From the NCBI GenBank assembly GCA_009702455.1, contig WLIA01000009.1, forward strand, positions 1-39,681: a stretch of DNA of 39,681 bases, in the 5' to 3' direction. The DNA is from Actinomycetota bacterium (lineage in GTDB: Bacteria > Actinomycetota > Actinomycetes > Actinomycetales > Microbacteriaceae). The translations under genes and the position numbers were made by a program. Positions 17,476-25,770 of the stretch are shown here, in pieces (position 1 is the first letter of the stretch; the number at the start of each line of letters is the position of its first letter). The notes beneath the pieces are model-generated. The model was not told where the DNA came from. It searched no databases and saw only the letters and a program-made list of their open reading frames with translations.

Positions 17476-18587
17476 CGCTGATCTTCTTCTGGCTGTTCAA
17501 TTTCAAGTTTGAAATTCCAGCTACCCGTGTTGGTTGAAACTTCTTCCTGCTGAGCCACAACCTCGTCGTCTTGCCAACTCGGCTCGGTCCATTCGCTTTG
17601 CGGTTGCTGCGCTAGGTCATTAGTTTCGATTGCTTCGAAAGATTCGTTTGGTTCTTCTGCAATTGCGATCGGTTCGACAACTTCTCCGAGTTCTTCGATG
17701 GCAGTTTCAATGGTCACAATCTCTGGGCGCTTGCTTCCGCGCTTGTGACGTCTAAAGAACTTGCGTTTTTCTTTCGGCTTCTCGACCGTTACTTCTTCGT
17801 TTGGTTCTTCGAACGCAAGCATTGCGCGATCAAGCAAATCCGTGAAAAAATCTGCGATTTCAATAGCGCCCTCGCCAGGCCAGGTGTGAATCGGTCTCGC
17901 AGCGCCCTGAGTCTGCTGCAGGTGCGCGCGCTCTTCGAGATAGTTCGGAATCAGCAGGCCAGGGAACATCTCGTTGAGTTCCTGAACTCTAAAGTCTTGT
18001 TCCTTCGAAGCAGGTCGGTGTCTGTTGACCAAAATTCCCAGCGGGCGAACTCGCTTGGTGATTGCGGTTCTTACCTCTTCTAATGCACGGATAGCCCTGT
18101 CGGCGGCGACCACCGAGAAGATGCCCGGCTCGGTGACGATCAGAACTCGGTCGCTGGCCACCCAAGCGGTGCGGGTAAGTGCGTTGATAGATGGAGGGGT
18201 GTCGATAATGACGAGGTCATAGATCGTCTCGACGTTGTGCAGACCCTCTTCGAGCTTCCAGGTCTGGCGAACAGTCGGGTGGGGAGTGTCGTGATGGATG
18301 CTGCGCGGGCTGCCGACCATGACATCGACCGATCCGCCTCCCACCTTGCCCCAGGTTGAAGATACGATTGAGGCAGACACGACGTTGTGTTTTGGGTTCT
18401 TCAGAACGCTGGCAACGGTTGTCTTGAATTCCCCAACCGCTCCTAATCCGGTCGTAGCGTCGCACTGGGGGTCTAGATCAATAACCAGGGTCTTGAGTCC
18501 GCGTGCGAAGGCAGCCGAAGCTAAACCAAGGGCAACCGTGGTTTTGCCGACGCCTCCCTTTAGGGAACTAACGCTGAGAACATGCAC
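17472..18587 (-). CDS. Orphan ParA/MinD-type ATPase with long charged C-terminal tail
   Basis: The 371 residues begin directly with the ATPase fold. Deviant Walker A KGGVGKT is at residues 10-16, Walker A' VIDLDPQCDATTGLG follows, and Walker B reads LVIIDTPPS. The ATPase part ends near residue 255. The remaining 115 residues form a polyampholyte tail. It has a basic patch (KEKRKFFRRHKRGSKR) between two Glu-rich stretches and no predicted fold. No parB or cargo gene adjoins it. The start is GTG at 18587, placed 6 nt after a TAGCCT -10 element with no clear ribosome site. A role in positioning a protein or the nucleoid is plausible; the cargo is unknown. Confidence 0.85.
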   Translation of the reverse strand: MHVLSVSSLKGGVGKTTVALGLASAAFARGLKTLVIDLDPQCDATTGLGAVGEFKTTVASVLKNPKHNVVSASIVSSTWGKVGGGSVDVMVGSPRSIHHDTPHPTVRQTWKLEEGLHNVETIYDLVIIDTPPSINALTRTAWVASDRVLIVTEPGIFSVVAADRAIRALEEVRTAITKRVRPLGILVNRHRPASKEQDFRVQELNEMFPGLLIPNYLEERAHLQQTQGAARPIHTWPGEGAIEIADFFTDLLDRAMLAFEEPNEEVTVEKPKEKRKFFRRHKRGSKRPEIVTIETAIEELGEVVEPIAIAEEPNESFEAIETNDLAQQPQSEWTEPSWQDDEVVAQQEEVSTNTGSWNFKLEIEQPEEDQR

Positions 18588-18593
18588 CTGAAT

Positions 18594-18599
18594 AGGCTA
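18594..18599 (-). promoter_or_regulatory. Candidate -10 (TAGCCT) for a leaderless ParA-like mRNA
   Basis: Read on the minus strand, TAGCCT is followed by exactly 6 nt and then the GTG start at 18587. Transcription would begin at the start codon. It lies in the 68-bp divergent gap shared with pyruvate carboxylase. Confidence 0.5.
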
Positions 18600-18655
18600 C
18601 CTTTTTATCTCAAGGGCCCGAAACCCCTTGTTCGCAATAACGACCTAAGGAACCG

Positions 18656-21600
18656 ATGTTCAAGAAGATTCTGGTTGCCAATCGAGGCGAAATAGCCGTT
18701 CGCGCCTTTCGGGCCGCCTACGAGCTCGGTGCCAAGACTGTGGCCGTTTTCCCCTATGAAGATCGCAATTCGACCCACAGGCTCAAGGCAGACGAGTCCT
18801 ACCAGATTGGCGTCGTTGGGCATCCGGTTCGCGCTTATCTAGACGTCAGCGAGATTATCCGTGTGGCAAAAGAGAGTGGCGCAGACGCCATTTATCCGGG
18901 CTACGGCTTTTTGTCTGAAAATCCAGAATTGGCCGAGGCCGCGAAGAAAAACGGCATCACCTTTATCGGGCCAAACTCTGATGTCTTAGAGATGGCCGGC
19001 AACAAAGTTGTTGCGAAAGAGGCTGCTATTCGCGCCGGCGTTCCGGTTCTAAAGTCGTCACAGTCTTCGGCAAACGTTGATGAACTCGTCAATCAAGCAG
19101 ATTCGATTGGCTTTCCGATATTCGTGAAGGCCGTTGCCGGTGGTGGCGGGCGCGGAATGCGAAGGGTTGCTAAGCAAGAAGACCTTCGCGCAGCTCTTGT
19201 CGAGGCTTCGCGTGAGGCCGAGAGTTCATTCGGCGATGCTCGCGTCTTTTTAGAGCAAGCCGTTATTCGCCCGCGTCACATCGAAGTTCAAATTTTGGCC
19301 GACACCTTTGGCAACGTTGTGCACCTGTTTGAACGCGATTGCTCGGTGCAGCGACGAAACCAAAAAGTTGTCGAGATCGCACCGGCACCGCTTATCGACG
19401 AAGACTTGCGACAGGCTCTCTATCGCGATGCGGTTGCCTTCGCAAAAACCATCGGCTACCAAAATGCCGGCACAGTTGAGTTCTTGATTGACACCGTCGG
19501 CGAGAATGCCGGCAAGCATGTTTTTATTGAGATGAACCCGAGAATTCAGGTTGAGCACACCGTTTCAGAAGAAATCACCGATGTCGATCTCGTGCAGAGC
19601 CAGATGCGCATCGCGTCGGGCGAATCGCTTGACGACCTCGGCTTGACCCAAGACAAAATTCAGCGTCACGGCTTCGCGATTCAGTGCCGCATCACAACCG
19701 AAGACCCGGCGGCAAACTTCAGACCAGACACCGGAAAAATCACTACCTATCGCTCACCAGGCGGCGCGGGAATTCGACTCGACGGCGGAACGGTCTCAAC
19801 CGGTGCCGAGGTCAGCCCGCACTTTGACTCGCTACTTGTGAAACTCATCGCTAGGGGGCGCGACTTCAAGTCGGCAGTGATTCGCAGCGAGCGAGCTCTC
19901 GCCGAGTTCCGCATCCGTGGCGTGTCAACCAACATCGCGTTTCTGCAGGCTGTCATGGCCGACCCTTCTTTTCGAGCCGGCGACCTGAGCACCGCTTTCA
20001 TCGACGAACGCCCTCAGCTCTTCACGTCGGCGCCGTCGCGCGACCGCGGCACCAAGATCATGTCTTGGCTGGCCGACGTCACCGTGAACCAGCCGAATGG
20101 CCCTCGCGGTCAGCACATTTCTCCGGGCAAGAAGTTGCCGAAGGTCGACCTGTCTCAGCCAGCACCAGCCGGTTCGCGCCAGCGACTGCTGCAACTTGGC
20201 CCAAAAGCCTTTGCGGCCGACCTGCGCGCACAAAACGCGGTTGCAATAACCGACACCACATTCAGGGATGCCCACCAGTCTCTGCTTGCAACTCGAGTTC
20301 GCGCCCGCGATCTCGTTCAGGTTGCACCGCACGTTTCTCGACTAACTCCGCAGCTGCTTTCGGTTGAAGCTTGGGGCGGAGCGACCTACGACGTTGCGCT
20401 TCGTTTTCTCGGCGAAGACCCTTGGGAGCGACTAGAAGCGCTTCGTGCCGCCATGCCAAACATCTGTTTGCAAATGTTGCTTCGCGGAAGAAACACTGTT
20501 GGTTACACGCCTTACCCGCAAGAGGTGACCGAAGCATTCGTGAAAGAAGCCGTGGTCGCAGGCATCGACATTTTCAGAATCTTTGACGCGCTCAACGATG
20601 TCGAACAGATGCGTCCGGCAATCGAGGCTGTTCTCAGAACCGAAACAGCAATCGCCGAAGTTGGCTTGTGCTACACGGCAGATCTGCTTGACCCGAACGA
20701 GACCCTTTACACGCTCGATTACTATCTTGACCTGGCAGAAAAAATCGTCGCTGCCGGTGCTCACATAATCGCAATTAAAGACATGGCCGGTTTGTTGCGC
20801 CCGGCTGCAGCTGCAAAGTTGGTTTCGGCGCTGCGTGAACGTTTTGATGTGCCGGTGCATCTGCACACCCACGACACCGCAGGTGGTCAGTTGGCAACGC
20901 TTATGGCGGCGATCAATGTCGGCGTCGACGCTGTTGATGTCGCATCTGCTCCGATGGCCGGAACCACCTCGCAACCTTCTGCGTCAGCCCTAATCGCGGC
21001 TCTTGAAAACACAGAGCGAGACGCGGGCATCTCACTTGGCGCGGTAACCGCTCTCGAGCCATACTGGCAAGCCGTTCGCAGCGTCTACGCACCTTTCGAA
21101 TCTGGACTACCGGGGCCAACCGGTCGCGTCTACCAACACGAGATTCCTGGTGGCCAGCTTTCTAACCTGCGCCAACAGGCAATTGCGCTTGGGCTAGGCA
21201 ATCAGTTCGAAAGAGTCGAAGACATGTATGCCGCGGCGAATCGAATTTTGGGTAGACCAACCAAGGTGACACCTTCGTCAAAGGTCGTCGGCGATCTCGC
21301 GCTTCACCTGGTGGCTGTTGGTGCAGACCCAGATGATTTCGCGGCCAACCCGCAAAACTACGATGTGCCTGACAGTGTTGTCGGTTTCATGGCCGGTGAG
21401 CTTGGCGACTTGCCGGGCGGCTGGCCAGAACCGTTTAGAACCAAGGTGCTTCAGGGCAAGAACGTGAAGTTTGGCGTCACAGCTCTGAACACGGATGACC
21501 TCGCGGCGCTCAACTCGACAGACAGCACGCTCAAGCGCGCCACACTAAACCGGTTGCTCTTCGCAGGCCCGACCGCCGAGTTCATCAAGTTCAGAGACAC

Positions 21601-22069
21601 CTACGGGCGTCTCGATCAGGTTGACACCGTTGACTACCTATACGGTCTCGAACAGGGTGCCGAACACGTTGTTGAGATTTCGAAGGGTGTGCAGCTTTAC
21701 GTTGGGCTTGAAGCAATCGGTTCTCCAGATGCCAAGGGATTCCGCACAGTAATGACCACACTCAACGGTCAACTTCGACCGATAAATGTGCGCGATCGAA
21801 AAATTGCCGTCGATGTGATTCAGGCCGAGAAAGCCGATTCGACAAACATGGGTCACGTTGCCGCACCTTTTGCCGGGGTTGTCACGCTTCATACTGTCGA
21901 AGGTGCAAGGGTTGAGATTGGTCAGCCAGTAGCAACGATCGAGGCCATGAAGATGGAAGCGTCAATCACTGCCAGTGCCGCTGGCGTTGTGAGCAGGCTA
22001 GCCATTGGTCGCACCCAGGCGGTCGAGGCCGGAGACCTCATAATTGTGGTTGAGCCCGACCGAGGCTGA
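18656..22069 (+). CDS. pyc: Pyruvate carboxylase
   Basis: Carboxylates pyruvate to oxaloacetate using ATP, bicarbonate and biotin, refilling the TCA cycle. The single chain of 1137 residues carries all parts. The biotin carboxylase domain is at about 1-450 (FVKAVAGGGGRGMR ATP-grasp loop, EMNPRIQVEHTVSEE). The carboxyltransferase domain starts near 525 (TTFRDAHQSLLATR). The PYC/OADA central domain follows, then a biotinyl domain with EAMKMEA, Lys1099 being the biotin site. AAGGA precedes ATG 18656. It is flanked by two ParA/MinD ATPases with no obvious metabolic link. Confidence 0.98.
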   Translation: MFKKILVANRGEIAVRAFRAAYELGAKTVAVFPYEDRNSTHRLKADESYQIGVVGHPVRAYLDVSEIIRVAKESGADAIYPGYGFLSENPELAEAAKKNGITFIGPNSDVLEMAGNKVVAKEAAIRAGVPVLKSSQSSANVDELVNQADSIGFPIFVKAVAGGGGRGMRRVAKQEDLRAALVEASREAESSFGDARVFLEQAVIRPRHIEVQILADTFGNVVHLFERDCSVQRRNQKVVEIAPAPLIDEDLRQALYRDAVAFAKTIGYQNAGTVEFLIDTVGENAGKHVFIEMNPRIQVEHTVSEEITDVDLVQSQMRIASGESLDDLGLTQDKIQRHGFAIQCRITTEDPAANFRPDTGKITTYRSPGGAGIRLDGGTVSTGAEVSPHFDSLLVKLIARGRDFKSAVIRSERALAEFRIRGVSTNIAFLQAVMADPSFRAGDLSTAFIDERPQLFTSAPSRDRGTKIMSWLADVTVNQPNGPRGQHISPGKKLPKVDLSQPAPAGSRQRLLQLGPKAFAADLRAQNAVAITDTTFRDAHQSLLATRVRARDLVQVAPHVSRLTPQLLSVEAWGGATYDVALRFLGEDPWERLEALRAAMPNICLQMLLRGRNTVGYTPYPQEVTEAFVKEAVVAGIDIFRIFDALNDVEQMRPAIEAVLRTETAIAEVGLCYTADLLDPNETLYTLDYYLDLAEKIVAAGAHIIAIKDMAGLLRPAAAAKLVSALRERFDVPVHLHTHDTAGGQLATLMAAINVGVDAVDVASAPMAGTTSQPSASALIAALENTERDAGISLGAVTALEPYWQAVRSVYAPFESGLPGPTGRVYQHEIPGGQLSNLRQQAIALGLGNQFERVEDMYAAANRILGRPTKVTPSSKVVGDLALHLVAVGADPDDFAANPQNYDVPDSVVGFMAGELGDLPGGWPEPFRTKVLQGKNVKFGVTALNTDDLAALNSTDSTLKRATLNRLLFAGPTAEFIKFRDTYGRLDQVDTVDYLYGLEQGAEHVVEISKGVQLYVGLEAIGSPDAKGFRTVMTTLNGQLRPINVRDRKIAVDVIQAEKADSTNMGHVAAPFAGVVTLHTVEGARVEIGQPVATIEAMKMEASITASAAGVVSRLAIGRTQAVEAGDLIIVVEPDRG

Positions 22070-22077
22070 ATCACTGG

Positions 22078-22083
22078 TAAACT
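22078..22083 (+). promoter_or_regulatory. Candidate -10 (TAAACT) for the MinD-like gene
   Basis: TAAACT lies 8 bp after the pyc stop and 50 nt before the TTG start at 22133. It is the third copy of this hexamer at a plausible promoter position in the window. No good -35 is seen. Confidence 0.35.
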
Positions 22084-22132
22084 CGGGTAGTTATCGCGTT
22101 AGCGAACATTTGTTGGCATAGGAGCATCGGTT

Positions 22133-23368
22133 TTGGCTATTTGGGATAAGAAACCAGAAGATGACGACTTTCTAGCTCCACGCGCTGCCGCAGACCAGCC
22201 TGCCGAAGAAAACGAAATTCAAACTCACGCGCTTGCCGAATTGGCTGTCGATTCTGGAATCATCGATGTGACCCCGAGCACTCAGTCTGTGCAGATTGTC
22301 ACAGAGGATGAGCGCACCAACCGCATTGTGTCGCCAACCACAGAACCGACAAGCGACACCGGCCCAATCTCGAGACGCTCAAACTACTCGCGACGCGACT
22401 CGCTTCGCGGTGAAACCTTCGACCAGCCAGAACCGGCTGCCATGCTCACCGCAGATCGACTTATTGACACAAGTTCACGAAACCGCCCAGCGCCAGAGAG
22501 CGGTTTCAGAAGGTTCATCTATTTCATCTCGCTAAAGACCATTAATCTTGGCGACTCGTTGAAGGTGCGCGAACGCAAAGCTCTCGACCTTAGAATCGGT
22601 GCCCAGCTAGACGGGGGAGCAAAGTTCGTTCCGGTGTTAACTCGCAAGGGCGGTGTTGGCAAAACCACCGTCTCGACACTCTTGGGCATGGCTCTCTCGC
22701 TGGTGCGTGAAGACCGAGTCATCGCAATCGACGCAAACCCCGACCGTGGCACTCTGGCAGAGCGAATTAGCAAGTCAACCCGCTTTACGGTTCGCGATGT
22801 CGTGAATCGCGCTGCCGCAATCGATGGCTTCACAGATTTCAGCACCATGGTCTCGCGAGACATCACTCGACTCGATGTTCTGGCTTCAGACAGCGACCCC
22901 ATGCTCTCAGAAGCATTCAATGAAGGCGACTACAACGTGGTTGCCGACATGGCTGCGCGTTACTACTCAATCGTGCTGACCGACTGCGGAACCGGAATTG
23001 TGCACTCGGTAATGCGACCAACATTGCAACGCGCTAACGGGCTCGTTATTGTTTCCGGCGGTTCTGTAGATGAGGCAAGACTTGCATCCGAGACTCTCAC
23101 CTGGCTTGAAGCCAACGGTTACGGAGATCTGGTTCGCAACGCCGTGGTTGCGCTGAACACGGCCACTCAGGCAACGCAGCTGGTGAAGCTCGATGAAATC
23201 GAGCAGCACTTCAAGACTCGCGTTCGCGCAGTTGTAAAGATTCCATATGATGAAGCCCTAGCCGCCGGTTCGGTAATTAAGTTCACCGAACTGAAAAAGG
23301 GAACGCAGCAAGCTGCCAGAGAGTTGGCGGCTTTGGTGGTTGACGGTCTAAACAACCCGCGCATCTAG
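22133..23368 (+). CDS. MinD/ParA-family ATPase with disordered N-terminal region (EspI-like)
   Basis: The 411 residues consist of about 130 mostly polar, disordered residues, then a MinD/ParA ATPase. Walker A KGGVGKT is at 172-178 with its signature Lys172. The Walker A' strand reads AIDANPDRGTLAERI, a form seen in actinobacterial EspI-type proteins of type VII secretion loci. The Walker B region is IVLTDCGTG. TTG 22133 has AGGAG 8 bases upstream. No ESX genes are present, so a secretion role is not supported here. It precedes def by 2 bp. Family assignment is confident; function is unknown. Confidence 0.82.
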   Translation: MAIWDKKPEDDDFLAPRAAADQPAEENEIQTHALAELAVDSGIIDVTPSTQSVQIVTEDERTNRIVSPTTEPTSDTGPISRRSNYSRRDSLRGETFDQPEPAAMLTADRLIDTSSRNRPAPESGFRRFIYFISLKTINLGDSLKVRERKALDLRIGAQLDGGAKFVPVLTRKGGVGKTTVSTLLGMALSLVREDRVIAIDANPDRGTLAERISKSTRFTVRDVVNRAAAIDGFTDFSTMVSRDITRLDVLASDSDPMLSEAFNEGDYNVVADMAARYYSIVLTDCGTGIVHSVMRPTLQRANGLVIVSGGSVDEARLASETLTWLEANGYGDLVRNAVVALNTATQATQLVKLDEIEQHFKTRVRAVVKIPYDEALAAGSVIKFTELKKGTQQAARELAALVVDGLNNPRI

Positions 23369-23370
23369 TC

Positions 23371-23871
23371 ATGGCGGTTCGACAGATCAGGCTCTTCGGA
23401 GACCCGGTGCTCAAGACCCCGAGCGACCTTATCGTCGACTTCGATGAAAAACTCTTCGCGCTGGTAGAAGACCTTCTCGATACCACTGCGGTGGCCGGCC
23501 GTGCCGGCGTTGCAGCGCCACAGATCGGCATCAATCTTCGAGCGTTCAGTTTTCACGTAGATAAGCAGCTCGGTTATGTTTTGAACCCGACTCTCGCCGA
23601 GGTCTCGGGCGAGCTGCGTTTAGTTGAAGAAGGGTGCCTCTCGGTGCCGGGATTGTGGCACAAGACGCCGCGCTACGAATGGGCTCGGGTTACGGGTTTT
23701 GACAAAAACGGCGATGCGGTTGTGGTTGAGGGTTCAGGATTGCTCGCTCAAGCGCTGCAGCACGAATGCGATCATCTAGACGGCATGCTCTACCTTGACC
23801 GGCTCGATGCTGAAGAGCGCAAACTCGCTATGCGAGAAGTTCGAAACTCAGACTGGTTCTTGAAGAACTAA
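23371..23871 (+). CDS. def: Peptide deformylase
   Basis: Removes the formyl group from nascent N-terminal methionine using a metal ion. All three motifs are present in the 166 residues: motif 1 GVAAPQIG (46-53), with Val where Leu is usual; motif 2 EGCLSVP with metal ligand Cys89; and motif 3 QHECDHLDG with His131, Glu132 and His135. ATG 23371 lies 2 bp after the MinD-like stop, so they are probably co-transcribed. The TAA stop overlaps the fadD stop on the other strand in a shared CTAA. Confidence 0.96.
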   Translation: MAVRQIRLFGDPVLKTPSDLIVDFDEKLFALVEDLLDTTAVAGRAGVAAPQIGINLRAFSFHVDKQLGYVLNPTLAEVSGELRLVEEGCLSVPGLWHKTPRYEWARVTGFDKNGDAVVVEGSGLLAQALQHECDHLDGMLYLDRLDAEERKLAMREVRNSDWFLKN

Positions 23872-25664
23872 GCCTTTTCTTCGTAAAGTTCGTCGACCGC
23901 CCAAGCGAAGTCTTTCATTACGACGTTTCGCTTGAGTTTCAAGCTCGGGGTGAGGTGCCCTGAGCTCTCGGTAAGTTCATCTGGAATAATCACAAACTTT
24001 CTAATCGACTCGGCGCGCGAAACCAACTTGTTTGCGTCGTCAATTGCAGCTTGGATAGCAGCGATCACCAGGGGAGACTTTGCGGCATCTGAAACCGACA
24101 TGGTGTTTTCTCCACCGTGGTTGGCTAGCCAGATCGGAAGCATCTCAGAGTCGAGCGAAATCATTGCCGCGATGAACGGTTTGTTGTCACCGATTACAAC
24201 GACCTGACCGATTAGCGGGTTTGCCCTTAGTGGATCTTCGAGCACAGCAGGTGCAACGTTCTTTCCGCCGGCAGTAACTAGAAGTTCTTTCTTTCGACCA
24301 GTGATGCTAAGCAGGCCATCCTCGTCAAGCATGCCAATGTCGCCGGTTGCAAACCATTCGCCATCCATGACCTCTGCGGTTGCGGCTTCGTTTCTCCAGT
24401 ATCCGCGCATGATGTTGTTTCCGCGGAGCCAGATTTCGCCATCGTCGGCAATCTTCACGCCGGTGCCAGGCAGCGGTGTGCCAACTTTGCCGATCTTGAT
24501 GTGCGCAGGGCGAGAAATGGTCGCGGGTGCAGTGGTCTCGGTTAGGCCGTAGCCCTCGAGCACGATTACGCCGAGTGCCCTAAAGAAGTGGCCGAGACGC
24601 GCGCCCAGTGGTGCACCGCCAGAAATTGCGTACTGAAGGTTGCCACCCATTGCAGCGCGAATCTTCTTGTAGACCAACTTGTCGAAAACGAAGTGCTGCA
24701 GTTTGAGCTTCAGGCTCGGGCCGCCATTGTCGAGTGACTCAGACCAGGCGACTGCAACGTTTGCGGCCTTTCTGAAAATGTCTCCCTTGCCGCCAGCTTC
24801 GGCTTTTTGCTCTGCTCCGTTGTAAACCTTTTCGAAGACACGAGGAACCGCAAGCAAAAATTCCGGCTTGAACGCGGCAAGTGACTTGGCTACGTTTCGA
24901 GGGTCAGCCTCGTGGGTGACCTTGATGCCACCGGCCACGCAAAGAACTTCAACGAAGCGTGCGAAGACGTGGGCGAGTGGCAAGAAAAGCACTGTGCTTC
25001 TTCCTTCGACGAGCACGTCAGGCAAATCTTTTCTTGCGTTCTGGCTCAACTCGATGAAGCCCCGGTGAGTGAGTTCACAACCCTTTGGCTTTCCGGTTGT
25101 GCCAGAGGTGTAAATGATTGTTGCCAAATCGCGCAGCTTGCTCGATTTGCGTCGCTGCTCGAGAACCTCATCCGTGATTTCTTTGCCACGCTTCTTTAGT
25201 TCTTCTATACAGTTGTCATCGAAAATCATTAGCAGGCGAGCCAAGGGAACGGCTGCCTTGATTTGAGCGAATCGTTCGGCGTGCTCGGCGGTTTCGGTGA
25301 AGAGCGCGACCGAGTCGCTGTTCGAGAGAATCCACTCCATCTGTGCCGCCGAAGAGGTTTCATAGATCGGCACCGAAACTGCGCCCGCGAACCAAATCGC
25401 GAAGTCTAAGACGGTCCACTCGTAACGGGTGCGGCTCATTATCGCAACGGCTTGGCTCGGTTGAATTCCGCTGGCAATCAATCCCTTAGCGACCTGCTGA
25501 ACTTCGGCCAAAAACTTGGTGGCAGAAACAGCCTCAAAGCCCTCGGCTTTGGCAAGGGCGTAGAGAGTCAAGTCAGGTGTGTTTTTGGCACGGTCTACCA
25601 AGAGGTCGGTAATGTTCATGTCCTCTGGTGAGACAACCAGGGCGGGAATGTCCAGTATTCGCAC
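23868..25664 (-). CDS. Long-chain fatty acid-CoA ligase (FadD15/FACL type)
   Basis: Activates long-chain fatty acids to acyl-CoA through acyl-AMP. The 598 residues show the AMP-binding P-loop TIIYTSGTTGKPKG near residues 183-196. EGYGLTETTAPAT and GEIWLRGNNIMRGYW follow, then the hinge region TGDIGMLDEDG and ITGRKKE. GTG at 25664 has GAGGAG 6 bases upstream and matches the family N-terminus (ILDIPALV). The frame stays open to 25943 but that part lies over the glucokinase gene and is not homologous. It corresponds to Rv2187-type enzymes by locus. A TAGAGT -10 candidate lies about 30 bases upstream. Confidence 0.95.
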   Translation of the reverse strand: MRILDIPALVVSPEDMNITDLLVDRAKNTPDLTLYALAKAEGFEAVSATKFLAEVQQVAKGLIASGIQPSQAVAIMSRTRYEWTVLDFAIWFAGAVSVPIYETSSAAQMEWILSNSDSVALFTETAEHAERFAQIKAAVPLARLLMIFDDNCIEELKKRGKEITDEVLEQRRKSSKLRDLATIIYTSGTTGKPKGCELTHRGFIELSQNARKDLPDVLVEGRSTVLFLPLAHVFARFVEVLCVAGGIKVTHEADPRNVAKSLAAFKPEFLLAVPRVFEKVYNGAEQKAEAGGKGDIFRKAANVAVAWSESLDNGGPSLKLKLQHFVFDKLVYKKIRAAMGGNLQYAISGGAPLGARLGHFFRALGVIVLEGYGLTETTAPATISRPAHIKIGKVGTPLPGTGVKIADDGEIWLRGNNIMRGYWRNEAATAEVMDGEWFATGDIGMLDEDGLLSITGRKKELLVTAGGKNVAPAVLEDPLRANPLIGQVVVIGDNKPFIAAMISLDSEMLPIWLANHGGENTMSVSDAAKSPLVIAAIQAAIDDANKLVSRAESIRKFVIIPDELTESSGHLTPSLKLKRNVVMKDFAWAVDELYEEKA

Positions 25665-25695
25665 TTCGTTCTCCTCGTCGAGATGGTTAGGCACA

Positions 25696-25701
25696 ACTCT
25701 A
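25696..25701 (-). promoter_or_regulatory. Candidate -10 (TAGAGT) for the acyl-CoA ligase gene
   Basis: On the minus strand TAGAGT lies about 31 nt upstream of the GTG start at 25664. That leaves a leader of about 25 nt holding the GAGGAG ribosome site. It shares the 106-bp divergent gap with glucokinase. Confidence 0.35.
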
Positions 25702-25739
25702 ACGGCATTCTCGGGGCTAACTCGCCCAGCATTCTTGGC

Positions 25740-25745
25740 TAAAAT
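25740..25745 (+). promoter_or_regulatory. Candidate -10 (TAAAAT) for glucokinase
   Basis: TAAAAT is one mismatch from TATAAT and lies 25 nt before ATG 25771. The ribosome site GGAAAGGA lies between them. No good -35 is seen at 17 bp. Confidence 0.5.
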
Positions 25746-25770
25746 GGCAGGGTTCGGAAAGGACTCAACC

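Noticed and set aside
25579-25770. Longer glucokinase frame
   Set aside because: The added residues are antisense to the acyl-CoA ligase start; ATG 25771 has promoter and ribosome site in the right places.
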